Positions 7,474 to 16,536 of a DNA stretch of 64,000 bases are shown piece by piece. Location of the stretch: assembly GCA_036732025.1 (NCBI GenBank), contig DAINDE010000001.1, forward strand, positions 124,001-188,000, read 5' to 3'. Each line of letters starts with the position of its first letter. Within the stretch, counting starts at the first letter, position 1. A model generated the notes under the pieces. It made no database searches. It worked only from the letters and a program-made list of their open reading frames with translations, and had not been told where the DNA came from. The stretch is from SSSZ01 sp036732025. GTDB taxonomy: Bacteria; Pseudomonadota; Gammaproteobacteria; Burkholderiales; Rhodocyclaceae. A program made the position numbers and the translations under genes.

Positions 7474-10400
7474 GGCTTTCGGCGGTGGCAGGGCGCCGAT
7501 GCCCGCCAGCAACACCAGCAGCAGCAGGAAGCGCGGCGCGTCGATCACCGTGTCGAACAGCCCGACGACGAGGATGCCCGCCACCGATCCGGCAATGGCC
7601 GCCGCCTGCAGGTCGCCCCGCCAGGCCCCCCGCCCCAGCCGCAGCAGCGCCAGGCCGAGGAACAGCGCCCAGGCCGCCAGCCCCAGCCAGCCCTGGTCGA
7701 AGAGCACTGCCACGGGCAGGCTCTTGGCGTGCCACTGCAGGTGGCTGTCGGTGGAAAAGAACCAGCGGTCCAGACCCTGGGCGAAATCGCCGTTGCGCAC
7801 GATGCTGGGGCCACCGGCGGGCTCCAGACTGAGATTGTCCACATCCACCGCGCTCGCCGGGTTGGGGTTGTAGAGCGAGAGCTTCACCGGCCGCCGGGCA
7901 TACCACGGGCCACCGCCCACCACCCCGGCGTTGAAGCGGATTTCGTGGTGATGCCAGGCTTCCGGCTTGTCGCCGACCTTGACCGTCTTCCACACGCATT
8001 CGTAGGAAGCCAGCATCCATTTCTGGCAGACCGGCAAGGTGAACTGTGCATCGGCGCTGCGCGCCCGCAAATCGGCCTTGAGCACGTAGTCGGTCTGGGG
8101 TTGGAGGGGAACGAACTGCTCCATGTAGATCGACTCCCCCGGCGTCAGGCGCAGGAAGGTATTGCCGCCCTCCGCTTCCAGGCGGTAGGCTCCCGAGCGC
8201 TTCTGCCCGCGGCTCCGCCAGAAGGCGGTTTCCGGATAGCGCCCGATGCCCACGCCGAAAAGCGCCGTCCCCAGGCCCTCGTCCCGCATGGCTAGGGAAT
8301 CTTCCCAATGGGCCTGGCGAATGCCCAGGTCGCGGCCGATCTGGCCCATGCGCTCCTGGGCGAATCCCCCCAGGAACACCGGCAGCGCCGCCGCCAGTAC
8401 CGCCCCCGCCAGCACCACCGGCAGGACGAAGCGCTTCCAGCGCAACTCCCGGGCGAACAGGGCAAAGAAGAACACGGTCACCAAGGCGACCCCGTAGGCC
8501 GAATAGCCGTTGCGGGAATAGGTGACCATCAGGGCATAGGTGGCACCCAGCAGCAGCCCCAGCCCTCCCAGGCGCAGCAGCAGGGCGCGCCGTTCGAGCA
8601 GCAGCACTGCCAGGAAAGGCACCGCCGCCGCCAGGAAGCACTCGATGTAGGCACCGCCGGTATGGATGGCCGAGAACGGCCCCGTGGCGCGGTACACCGA
8701 ATCGAAATTGAACAGGCCGCTGAAGGTCACCCGCTCCCAAAGGATCACCGCCACCGTCAGCGCCAATCCCGCGGCCATGCCCCAGGCCAGCGCGGGGCGC
8801 ACGTCCTCGCCGCCGCGCCGGAATCGCCGGCAAAGGCCGAGGAGCAGCAGGGCCCAGGCGAACCCCTTGGCGATGCGCAGGGCGTTGAAGGGACTGTAGT
8901 AATTGGTAAAGCTGTTGGCGTCGACGCCGGGCGCAACGCCCAGGCCGATGGCCGTACTGAGGGCGACGCTGAAGGCCAGCAGCCCAAGGGCCAGCCACAG
9001 CGGCCCGTCGGCCTCCCGGCGGCGGCGCGGCCCCCGGGGTACACGCCAGTACGCCACGGGGACCAGGGCGAGTAGCAGGAAATCGAACTCATCCAGATAG
9101 AAGCGCCCGCTCCAGGGCGCCAGATCGAGCACCGGCAGCGCTGCCGGGACGATGACGAAGATCCACGCAGGCCGCCGCCAGACCGCCACCGCCGCGGCCG
9201 CGATCCCCAGCCCCAAGGCCGGCGCCAGGACGGGAAAGCCCGCCAGCTTCCACGCCAGCACCGGGAAAGCCACCGCCGCCAGCGCCAGGGCAAAGGGCCC
9301 CGGCCGGCTCGGCGCGGGCGCCGTCGCCTCTCGCCGGTGGCGATGATGGGAAGGAGCCTTCCCGCCCGCTGGTTCGGCACCGGTGGCCGGCGGCTGGGGC
9401 GACGCCGGGAGGTCCTTCTCGCCCGCCGCCCCCGGCGGGCGCGTCAGCACCTGCAGCAGCCCCACCGGCAGCCCGCCTGCCACGGCGGCGATGAGGAGGT
9501 TGGTGGGGTCCGGATGGCTGCCGACCAGGAACAACTTGCCCGCTTCCACCCCGGCGGCGGCAGCCACCGCCATGGCCGCCGCCCGCCCGCCGCGGCCGCT
9601 CCCCAGCCAGACCAGGGCGCCCAGGGGGGCGTACATAAGGCCAACGCCGGCCAGGCTGTAGAGCGCCTTCGCCTCGGTGGTGAAATAGTGGTAATAGAAA
9701 GGCAGGAAATGCACTTCCGCCAGCCGCTCCGCCACGCCGGCACCGCTCCACCGGCTGGAAAACCACCCGTTGGCCGTAAGCAGGACGGCGGCGTACAGCA
9801 GCCCCAGGGCCAGCTTGAAGGCCGTCGGCATGCCGCGCAGGGTGGCGGCCAGGTCGACCCGGTGTCGCCAGGTCGCCACGCCGAACACCACGCCCAGGGC
9901 CCGGGTGAAGACCGAAACCCCCTGGCTCACTCCGGAGGCCACGAAGAACTGCGCCACCTCGATGGCCGCCCCCAGCAGCAAGCCAAGGATTCCCGCCGCC
10001 GCCAGGCCCACCGCCGGCCGCTGCCCTCGCGCCGCCAAGGCCCAGCCCACAGGCACCGTCAGCGCCACCTCCACCGCCAGCCGCACCAGGAAGAGGAAGC
10101 CGCCGCTCCCCTCCCCCGCCGCCCACCAGCCCCACATGGCCGAATCGGCCTTGCGCTCGATCTCGCCCCAGGACACCAGGAAATCGAAGGGAAACAGCGC
10201 GAAAGCCAGGTACCAGGCCAGGTAGGCCTGCAACAGCCAGCGCGCCCGCCCACCCTCCAGCAGGGTGCCGAGGGAAGCCAGCGCCCCCCGGAACCATCCC
10301 CCCAGGCCCACCGCCAGCGCCACCCCGAGGACGGTGCCGAGGCCCTCCGCCAACAGGTCGTTGAGGGAAACCGTGCGGGGCGGAAAATAAATCTGGGCGA

Positions 10401-10707
10401 ATTCCACCGCCAGGGCGAGGCCGGCCCCGAAGGCCGCCGCTGCGCCATAGGCCAGCCAGCGCCCGCCGCGGCCCAGCACGCCCGCCAGCAGCACCGCCGT
10501 CAGGAACCCCACCGGCACGTAGAGCACCCCGTTGGCCACCCAGTCCGCCCGGGATTCCACCCCCAGCCGCAGGAACGGCATCTGCAGGAACGCCATCCAC
10601 GCCTCCCCCGGGGGCCGCGGCGTGAAGCGCAGGGGCACCAGGCTGCCGTACGCCACGAAGGCGACATAGCCCAGCCAGATCAGGAACGTGGGATAACGGC
10701 GCAGCAT
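7465..10707 (-). CDS. Fused VanZ-like / O-antigen ligase-like polytopic membrane protein
   Basis: 1080 residues and very hydrophobic. Residues 1-135 form a VanZ-like domain (GYVAFVAYGSLVPLRFTP, ADWVANGVLYVPVGFL, VEFAQIYFPPRTVSLNDL). A second, weaker VanZ-like block occupies about 160-420. A proline/alanine-rich linker follows (about 430-475). The rest looks like a Wzy/O-antigen ligase: a run of membrane helices, the TYSRNGYSAYG motif and a large periplasmic loop. Within that loop, residues of about 860-1010 form a beta-rich, carbohydrate-binding-module-like segment with three Cys and RNGDFAQGLDRWFFSTDSHL. O-antigen ligases join polysaccharide to a lipid or protein acceptor, so a role in surface glycan assembly is likely. 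It stands alone, without glycosyltransferases next to it. Start chosen at the ATG giving a complete first VanZ helix. Confidence 0.72.
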   Translation of the reverse strand: MLRRYPTFLIWLGYVAFVAYGSLVPLRFTPRPPGEAWMAFLQMPFLRLGVESRADWVANGVLYVPVGFLTAVLLAGVLGRGGRWLAYGAAAAFGAGLALAVEFAQIYFPPRTVSLNDLLAEGLGTVLGVALAVGLGGWFRGALASLGTLLEGGRARWLLQAYLAWYLAFALFPFDFLVSWGEIERKADSAMWGWWAAGEGSGGFLFLVRLAVEVALTVPVGWALAARGQRPAVGLAAAGILGLLLGAAIEVAQFFVASGVSQGVSVFTRALGVVFGVATWRHRVDLAATLRGMPTAFKLALGLLYAAVLLTANGWFSSRWSGAGVAERLAEVHFLPFYYHYFTTEAKALYSLAGVGLMYAPLGALVWLGSGRGGRAAAMAVAAAAGVEAGKLFLVGSHPDPTNLLIAAVAGGLPVGLLQVLTRPPGAAGEKDLPASPQPPATGAEPAGGKAPSHHRHRREATAPAPSRPGPFALALAAVAFPVLAWKLAGFPVLAPALGLGIAAAAVAVWRRPAWIFVIVPAALPVLDLAPWSGRFYLDEFDFLLLALVPVAYWRVPRGPRRRREADGPLWLALGLLAFSVALSTAIGLGVAPGVDANSFTNYYSPFNALRIAKGFAWALLLLGLCRRFRRGGEDVRPALAWGMAAGLALTVAVILWERVTFSGLFNFDSVYRATGPFSAIHTGGAYIECFLAAAVPFLAVLLLERRALLLRLGGLGLLLGATYALMVTYSRNGYSAYGVALVTVFFFALFARELRWKRFVLPVVLAGAVLAAALPVFLGGFAQERMGQIGRDLGIRQAHWEDSLAMRDEGLGTALFGVGIGRYPETAFWRSRGQKRSGAYRLEAEGGNTFLRLTPGESIYMEQFVPLQPQTDYVLKADLRARSADAQFTLPVCQKWMLASYECVWKTVKVGDKPEAWHHHEIRFNAGVVGGGPWYARRPVKLSLYNPNPASAVDVDNLSLEPAGGPSIVRNGDFAQGLDRWFFSTDSHLQWHAKSLPVAVLFDQGWLGLAAWALFLGLALLRLGRGAWRGDLQAAAIAGSVAGILVVGLFDTVIDAPRFLLLLVLLAGIGALPPPKASA

Positions 10708-11022
10708 GGGGAAAACGTCGGGAAAGGCGGGCGTTCATGCTACCAGTTTTTAGCGGGCCGACGACCCGCCCCCAGGCCAACGGGATACGCCCTTGCCCGG
10801 AAAATGCCATGCAGGTAAGCTTGCCGGCGTTCGATGTCCGGCCTGCAATCCTCACGCTGCACGACAACCGGCGCCTGTCTCTCGACAACCGGCAGCGGAC
10901 GGCGCCCATCGCCCAACCGGTTCTCGCCGAGGGGTCGACGGTTGCGTCAAACGCAATGGGATATGCGTAATGGCAGGACGCTGCCCCGGTTTTCCACACC
11001 GCTTCCCAGCGAAAGGAAGGCA
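10708..11022. other. Intergenic region without a recognisable gene
   Basis: This 315-bp gap separates the divergent VanZ-ligase and DUF4124 genes and should hold the promoters of both. Open frames run through it, but they lack family resemblance and a ribosome-binding site. It contains short repeated pieces (GACAACCGGC at about 10863 and again near 10885) but no clear hairpin terminator, riboswitch core or tRNA. Nothing more specific can be supported. Confidence 0.5.
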
Positions 11023-11475
11023 ATGAAAAGCAAACTGGCCATGGCAATCGCTACCTGTTTCATCTTCACCCTTGCCCATGGTGGCGAGTTGTACCGCTGG
11101 ACCGACGAAAAGGGCCAGATTCACTACGGCGAGTCGCCCCCCAGTGCACAGAAGAACCGGTCGAGGGCGGTCGATACCGGTAGTGCGGGTGTGACCGAAG
11201 CCCAACGCCAGGAGGCCGAAGCGCGGGTAGCCAGGGAAAAGGGCCGCTTGAACCAAAAAGCCAGGAACGACGCGCCGGGAGGCGGCACCGCGGCCCCCCC
11301 GCACGCACCCTCCGCGGCGAACCCGCCCGCCAGTTGCGAGGAACAGTGGAAGCAGTTCGAAGCGGCCGCCGAGTGCTTCGGCCCTTATCGAAACGCCACC
11401 GGCGGCATCAAGGCCGAAGCCTACAACCACTGCACCGAGGTCAGGCAGCCGGACTGCAAGCGGGAAGCGAAGTAG
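11023..11475 (+). CDS. DUF4124 domain secreted protein
   Basis: 150 residues from the ATG at 11023, which is preceded by a strong Shine-Dalgarno sequence (GAAAGGAAGG). A Sec signal peptide (MKSKLAMAIATCFIFTLAHG) leads into ELYRWTDEKGQIHYGESPP, the defining motif of the DUF4124 family, common in Beta- and Gammaproteobacteria. The middle is low-complexity (Gly/Pro/Ala). The C-terminal 40 residues carry four cysteines (SCEEQW, AECFGPY, NHCTEV, PDCKR) that could form two disulfides in the periplasm. Function of the family is unknown. The longer open frame starting at 10834 is not used because it would bury the signal peptide. Confidence 0.75.
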   Translation: MKSKLAMAIATCFIFTLAHGGELYRWTDEKGQIHYGESPPSAQKNRSRAVDTGSAGVTEAQRQEAEARVAREKGRLNQKARNDAPGGGTAAPPHAPSAANPPASCEEQWKQFEAAAECFGPYRNATGGIKAEAYNHCTEVRQPDCKREAK

Positions 11476-11500
11476 GCGGAACGCTACCGGCACTTTCGCA

Positions 11501-11923
11501 ATGCGCCCCCTCCTTCTTGCCGCGATCACCGCATACCAGCGCTACGTCTCTCCATACAAGGGCTTTCGCTGTGCCTATCGCGCCCATACCGGGCGGCGAA
11601 GCTGCTCCGCCCTGGGGTATCGCGCGGTACGGCGGTTCGGCGCCCTGCGCGGGCTGGCGATATTGCGCCGCCGGACCTACCTGTGCGGGGTCGCTCACCG
11701 GCGCTACGGGGCAACCGGCGACTGCCCTTCGGCTTTCCAGACCCAACGGGGCTTCTGCGATGCCGGGTGCGACTTTCCCTGCGAACTGCCCAGCCTGGAT
11801 GGTTGCCTGTCAGGGCTGGACGCTGCGAGTTGGTGCGACTGCGGCAGTTGCGACTGGCCGTCCCGCCGCCGGCACGACGAGCGGGAGCAGTACGTTCACA
11901 TCCCGCCCCGCTCCGGCATTTAG
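11501..11923 (+). CDS. YidD-like membrane protein insertion efficiency factor, Cys-rich
   Basis: 140 residues. The N-terminus LLAAITAYQRYVSPYKGFRCAYR, then GRRSCSALGYRAVRRFGALRGL and LRRRTYLCG, follow the YidD pattern (amphipathic start, YQRYxSP, then paired cysteines and an Arg-rich helix). YidD normally sits next to yidC and rnpA; here it is a lone paralogue after a DUF4124 gene, 25 bp downstream. It is longer than the roughly 70-85 residue canonical YidD and ends in a cysteine-rich tail (CDAGCDFPC ... WCDCGSCDWP) that may bind metal or form disulfides. Role in membrane protein insertion is inferred only from family membership. Confidence 0.65.
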   Translation: MRPLLLAAITAYQRYVSPYKGFRCAYRAHTGRRSCSALGYRAVRRFGALRGLAILRRRTYLCGVAHRRYGATGDCPSAFQTQRGFCDAGCDFPCELPSLDGCLSGLDAASWCDCGSCDWPSRRRHDEREQYVHIPPRSGI

Positions 11924-11953
11924 GCGCTTACCGGGGCCGCCAGGCATCCTCGC

Positions 11954-13750
11954 TCAAAAGCTTTCCGCCGCACCCGTCGCCAGCGCCCCGGCCCCCGCCC
12001 GAACGCTCTCGCCGTAGGCGGCGGCGTGGGGGAGGACGTGGTCGGCGTAGAAGCAGGCGCAGGCGATCTTGGTGGTGAAGAAGCGGTCGTCGCCCTCGCC
12101 GGCGGCGAGCTTCCTGGCGGCGGCGAGGGCGGCGCGGCCCATTTGCCAGCCGCCGCAGACGGTGACGGCCAGGTTTAGGTAGGGCACGGCGGCGGCAAGG
12201 ACGCCGGCCGGGTCGGCCTTGGCGTTGGCCCCCAGCCAGTCGGTGGCCTTGACCCAGGCCTCCAGGCCGGCGCCGAGGCGGCGGGCGATGGCCTGCAGTT
12301 CTGGCCGCGGGCTGGCGGCCAGTTGCCCGACGGTGGCGGCAATCTCCCCAAAGAAATGTTTGGCGGTGGCGCCGCCGTCGCGCATGAGCTTGCGGAAGAC
12401 CAGGTCGTTGGCCTGGATGCCGGTGGTGCCTTCGTAGATGGTGGTGATGCGGGCGTCGCGCCAGTGCTGGGCGGCGCCGGTCTCCTCGATGTAGCCCATG
12501 CCGCCGTGGATCTGGATGCCGAGGGAGGTGACGTCCACGGCCATTTCGGTGCCGCCGGCCTTGACGATGGGGATCATGAATTCGGTGAGCAGCAGGTTGC
12601 GCCGGCGTTCCTCGGGATCGGGGTGGGCGTGGGCCCGGTCCATGTAGGCGGCGGTGACATAGGCCAGCGCCCGACAGGCTTCGACTCGGCTCTTCATGAG
12701 CATGAGCATGCGGCGCACGTCCGGGTGGTGGTCGATGGTGACCAGGGCCTCGCCGCTGACTGCATCGCGGCCTTGCCTGCGCTCCCGGGCGTAGGCCAGG
12801 GCCTGCTGGTAGGCGCGTTCGCCGAGGGCGATGCCCTGCAGGCCGACGCCGAGGCGGGCCTCGTTCATCATGATGAACATGTATTCGAGGCCGCGGTTGG
12901 GTTCCCCCAGCAGGTAACCGACCGCCCCACCGTGGTCACCGTAGGCCATGACGCAGGTTGGGCTGGCGTGGATGCCGAGCTTGTGTTCGATGGAGACAGC
13001 ATGGGCGTCGTTGCGTTCCCCCAGGGAGCCGTCGGCATTGACCAGGAACTTGGGCACCAGGAAGAGGGAGATGCCCCGCACCCCGGCGGGGGCGTCGGGC
13101 AGGCGGGCGAGCACAAGGTGGACGATGTTGTCCGTCATGTCGTGGTCGCCGTAGGTGATGAATATCTTCTGCCCGAAGAGGCGGTAGCTGCCGTCCTCCT
13201 GGGGCTCGGCCCGGCTGCGCACCAAGGCAAGGTCGGAGCCGGCCTGGGGCTCGGTGAGGTTCATGGTGCCAGTCCATTCGCCGGTGACCATCTTTTCCAG
13301 GTAGACGGCCTTGAGTTCATCGCTGGCGCAGATGGTGAGGGCCTCGACGGCGCCGGTGGTGAGCAACGGCCCCAGGGAAAAGGAAAGATTGGCCGAACAA
13401 ACCATTTCCTTCACCGCCACCGCCAGGCTGTCGGGCTGCCCGTGTCCGCCGAATTCCGGCGGCGAGGCGATACCGTTCCAGCCGCCGGCGCAGAAGGCAT
13501 GGTAGGCCTCCTTCCAGCCCGGCGGGGTGGCGACGCCGGCGGCAGTGAGGCGGCAGCCTTCCCGGTCACCCACGGTATTGAGGGGGGCCAGCACTTCGGC
13601 GGCGAACCTGGCGGCTTCCTCGAGGATGGCGTCCGCCATGTCGGGGGTGGCTTCGGCGAATTCCGGGATCAGGGTACTCAGCTCGGCAAAGCCGGCCAGT
13701 TCGTCCATGACGAAGCGCATTTCGTTGACGGGGGCGCGGTAGTCGCTCAC
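11954..13750 (-). CDS. Acyl-CoA dehydrogenase, DmdC-like (about 600-residue type)
   Basis: 598 residues, the long type with an extra C-terminal domain, as in 3-methylmercaptopropionyl-CoA dehydrogenase (DmdC) and related enzymes. Visible features: an FAD/substrate segment MNLTEPQAGSDLALVR, KIFITYGDHDMTDNIVHLVLAR, LGIHASPTCVMAYGDHGGAVGYLLGEPNRGLEYMF, and the YEGTTGIQANDL stretch holding the usual catalytic Glu. It oxidises an acyl-CoA to the 2,3-enoyl-CoA with FAD, passing electrons to ETF. Chain-length or sulfur specificity cannot be read from sequence. It is the last gene of the fad operon that begins at 21243. Confidence 0.85.
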   Translation of the reverse strand: MSDYRAPVNEMRFVMDELAGFAELSTLIPEFAEATPDMADAILEEAARFAAEVLAPLNTVGDREGCRLTAAGVATPPGWKEAYHAFCAGGWNGIASPPEFGGHGQPDSLAVAVKEMVCSANLSFSLGPLLTTGAVEALTICASDELKAVYLEKMVTGEWTGTMNLTEPQAGSDLALVRSRAEPQEDGSYRLFGQKIFITYGDHDMTDNIVHLVLARLPDAPAGVRGISLFLVPKFLVNADGSLGERNDAHAVSIEHKLGIHASPTCVMAYGDHGGAVGYLLGEPNRGLEYMFIMMNEARLGVGLQGIALGERAYQQALAYARERRQGRDAVSGEALVTIDHHPDVRRMLMLMKSRVEACRALAYVTAAYMDRAHAHPDPEERRRNLLLTEFMIPIVKAGGTEMAVDVTSLGIQIHGGMGYIEETGAAQHWRDARITTIYEGTTGIQANDLVFRKLMRDGGATAKHFFGEIAATVGQLAASPRPELQAIARRLGAGLEAWVKATDWLGANAKADPAGVLAAAVPYLNLAVTVCGGWQMGRAALAAARKLAAGEGDDRFFTTKIACACFYADHVLPHAAAYGESVRAGAGALATGAAESF

Positions 13751-13772
13751 GGGGTGTCTCCTTGGTTCTTGG

Positions 13773-14723
13773 TCAGACGCCGTTGCCGCAGAGGGCGGCC
13801 TTGGCGGCGGCGTATTCCGTTTTCAGGCGGGCGATGAGGTCGGCGGTGGCAGGGACGTCGTCGATGGTGCCCACGCCCTGGCCGGCGCCCCAAATGTCCT
13901 TCCAGGCCTTGGCGGCCCCGGCGGCGGCGCCGAAGTTCATGGCGTCCTTGTCCTTCACTGGCAAGTTTTCCGGATCGAGGCCGGCGGCGACGATGCTGCC
14001 CTTCAGGTAGTTGCCGGCAACGCCGGTGAAGTACGGCGTATAGACCACGTCGGCGGCGCTGGAATCGACGATGCATTCCTTGTAGCGCTCGGTGGCGTTG
14101 GCCTCCCGGGTGGCGATGAAGCGCGTGCCGATGTAGGCGAAATCCGCCCCCATGGCCTGGGCGGCGAGGATGGCGCTGCCGCTGGTGATGGCTCCCGAGA
14201 GGGCGATGGGGCCGTCGTAGAACTTGCGGATCTCGCCGACCAGGGCGAAGGGACTCAGCGTCCCGGCGTGGCCACCGGCCCCGGCGCAGACCAGGATGAG
14301 GCCGTCGACCCCCGCTTCCAGGGCCTTTTCCGCATGGCGCACGCTGATCACGTCGTGGAAGACCTTGCCGCCGTAGGCATGGACGTGGGGCACGATGTCG
14401 GTAGGCGCCCGCAGGCTGGTGATGATGAGGGGCACCCTGTGCTTGATGCACGCCGCCATGTCATGCTCCAGGCGCTCGTTGGACTGGTGGATGATCTGGT
14501 TGACGGCGAAGGGCGCAGCGTTCGGGTCGGCGGCGAGCGCCGTCTGGATGCGGTCCAGCCAGACCTCCAGTTCCTCCTTGGGCCGGGCGTTGAGGGCCGG
14601 GAAGGAACCGATGAGGCCGCCCTTGCACTGGGCGATGACCAGGTCGGGGTTGGACACGATGAACATGGGTGCGCAGATGACGGGCAGCGCGAGCCTCTCC
14701 CTCAACGATGCGGGAATGGACAT
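13773..14723 (-). CDS. Nitronate monooxygenase family FMN enzyme
   Basis: 316 residues, the usual length for the family. N-terminal LALPVICAPMFIVSNPDLVIAQ and the glycine-rich FMN phosphate region LILVCAGAGGHAGTLSPFALV, then GADFAYIGTRFIATREA, match the nitronate monooxygenase / 2-nitropropane dioxygenase group, a TIM barrel binding FMN. The second motif also occurs in trans-2-enoyl-ACP reductase FabK-like members. It lies 22 bp upstream of the acyl-CoA dehydrogenase within the fatty-acid operon, so it may act on acyl chains or detoxify nitroalkane acids; which of these is not decided by the sequence. Confidence 0.8.
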   Translation of the reverse strand: MSIPASLRERLALPVICAPMFIVSNPDLVIAQCKGGLIGSFPALNARPKEELEVWLDRIQTALAADPNAAPFAVNQIIHQSNERLEHDMAACIKHRVPLIITSLRAPTDIVPHVHAYGGKVFHDVISVRHAEKALEAGVDGLILVCAGAGGHAGTLSPFALVGEIRKFYDGPIALSGAITSGSAILAAQAMGADFAYIGTRFIATREANATERYKECIVDSSAADVVYTPYFTGVAGNYLKGSIVAAGLDPENLPVKDKDAMNFGAAAGAAKAWKDIWGAGQGVGTIDDVPATADLIARLKTEYAAAKAALCGNGV

Positions 14724-14852
14724 GGGTTCTCCTGGTTAGTTGGTTTGGCAATTCCGGCTGCTGGCCATTCGGAACACGAAGGCAGGCCGATGACATTACA
14801 CCTGGCCGGGCGAGGCGAAGCCGACAAAGTCACGGATGGCCTGCAGCCGGAA

Positions 14853-16514
14853 TCAGCCGCCTTCCTTGAGGGCGCGGCGCAGTATCTTGCCGACGTTGGT
14901 GCGCGGCAGGTCGTCGCGGAATTCGACGTGGCGGGGCACCTTGTAGCCGGTGAGCTGCTGGCGGCAGTGCTCGACCAACTCCTCCGCCGTCAGGCGGGGG
15001 TCCTTGCGCACGACGAAGATCTTCACTGCCTCGCCGGATTTGTCGTCGGGGACGCCAATGGCCGCCACGTCGCGCACGCCGGGGTGCATGGCGACGGCCT
15101 CCTCGACCTCGTTGGGATAGACGTTGAAGCCGGAGACGAGAATCATGTCCTTCTTGCGATCCACCAGGAAGACGAAGCCGGCGGCGTCGATGTAGCCCAT
15201 GTCGCCGGTGCGCAGGAAGCCGTCCGGATGCATGACGTTGGCCGTCTCGTCGGGCCGCTGCCAGTAGCCTTTCATCACCTGGGGCCCGCGGATGCAGATT
15301 TCGCCCACCTGGCCCCGGGGCACCTCCTTGCCGGCATCGTCGCGGATGGAACATTCGGTGGAGGAAATGGGCAGGCCGATGGAACCGTTGAACTCCTTCA
15401 TGTCCAGGGGGTTGATGGTGGCCGCCGGCGAGGTTTCGGTCAGGCCGTAGGCCTGCAGCAGCGGGGTGCCGGTGACCTTGGCCCAGCGCTCGGCCACCGG
15501 TGCCTGGACCGCCATGCCGCCGCCGAGGGTGACCTTCATGGTGGAAAAGTCCAGGGCGGCGAAGCCGGGGTCGTTGAGGAGGGCGTTGAACAGGGTGTTG
15601 ACTCCCGTCGTCACCGTCACCGGGTACTTGCCCCACTCCTTGACGAAGCCGGGGATGTCCCGGGGGTTGGCGATGAGCAGATTGCGCGCCCCCACCATGA
15701 GGAAGGTGAGGCAGTTCGCCGTGAGGGCGAAGATGTGGTACAGGGGCAGCGCGGTGATGATGAATTCCTCGCCCTCGCGGATCACCGGCTTGATCCAGGC
15801 ATGGGCCTGCATGACGTTGGCGGTGATGTTGCCGTGGGTGAGCATGGCGCCCTTGGAGACGCCGGTGGTGCCGCCGGTGTATTGCAGGAAGGCGAGATCG
15901 TCGTGGCCCAGGGCGACCGGCGTCGTGCCATGCCGGCGGCCGGCGGCCAGGGCCGCCTTGAAGCCGATGTGCCCGGGCAGCGCCCAGGCCGGCACCAGCT
16001 TCTTCACGTGGCGCACCACCAGATTGACCAGGAGCCCCTTGGGGAAGCCCAGCATCTCGCCCATGGGGGTGACCACCACATGCTTGACGGCGGTGCGGCC
16101 GATGATCTGCTGCAGCGTGTTGGCGAAATTCTCGACGATGACGATGGCCACGGCGCCGGAATCCTTCAACTGGTGCTCCAGCTCCCGCGGCGTATAGAGC
16201 GGGTTGCAATTGACCACCACGCAGCCGGCCCGCAGGGTGCCGAAGAGAGCCACCGGGTATTGCAGCAGGTTGGGCATCATCAGCGCCACCCGGTCGCCCT
16301 TCTTCAGCCCCAGGGATTGCAGCCAGCCGGCGAAGGCCCGGGCCTCGGCGTCAAGCTCGCCGTAGGTCATCTCCCGGCCCATGCTGATGTAGGCCACCTT
16401 GTCGGCATACTTGCGGCAGGCCTCCTCGAACAGCGCCACCAGCGACGCCACGTGGTCGATCCCGATCTCCGCCGGCACGCCGGGCGGATAGCTCCTCAGC
16501 CAGATCTTGTCCAT
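14853..16514 (-). CDS. fadD: Long-chain fatty acid-CoA ligase
   Basis: 553 residues from the ATG at 16514, which has AAGGAGGGG upstream; the longer frame starting at 16544 would cover that ribosome-binding site. Adenylate-forming enzyme: P-loop-like LQYTGGTTGVSKGAM, A5 motif QAYGLTETSPA, A7 GFLRTGDMGYID, hinge LVDRKKDMILVSGFNVYPNEVEE and C-terminal catalytic Lys in RTNVGKILRRALK. Activates imported fatty acids to acyl-CoA with ATP, at the inner face of the membrane. It stands within the fad operon downstream of thioesterase-like and chalcone-isomerase-like genes. Confidence 0.92.
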   Translation of the reverse strand: MDKIWLRSYPPGVPAEIGIDHVASLVALFEEACRKYADKVAYISMGREMTYGELDAEARAFAGWLQSLGLKKGDRVALMMPNLLQYPVALFGTLRAGCVVVNCNPLYTPRELEHQLKDSGAVAIVIVENFANTLQQIIGRTAVKHVVVTPMGEMLGFPKGLLVNLVVRHVKKLVPAWALPGHIGFKAALAAGRRHGTTPVALGHDDLAFLQYTGGTTGVSKGAMLTHGNITANVMQAHAWIKPVIREGEEFIITALPLYHIFALTANCLTFLMVGARNLLIANPRDIPGFVKEWGKYPVTVTTGVNTLFNALLNDPGFAALDFSTMKVTLGGGMAVQAPVAERWAKVTGTPLLQAYGLTETSPAATINPLDMKEFNGSIGLPISSTECSIRDDAGKEVPRGQVGEICIRGPQVMKGYWQRPDETANVMHPDGFLRTGDMGYIDAAGFVFLVDRKKDMILVSGFNVYPNEVEEAVAMHPGVRDVAAIGVPDDKSGEAVKIFVVRKDPRLTAEELVEHCRQQLTGYKVPRHVEFRDDLPRTNVGKILRRALKEGG

Positions 16515-16536
16515 GGTCTCCCCTCCTTCTCTCATC

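Noticed and set aside
10708..11022. Riboswitch ahead of the DUF4124 gene
   Set aside because: No known riboswitch core could be matched; only short repeated words were found.
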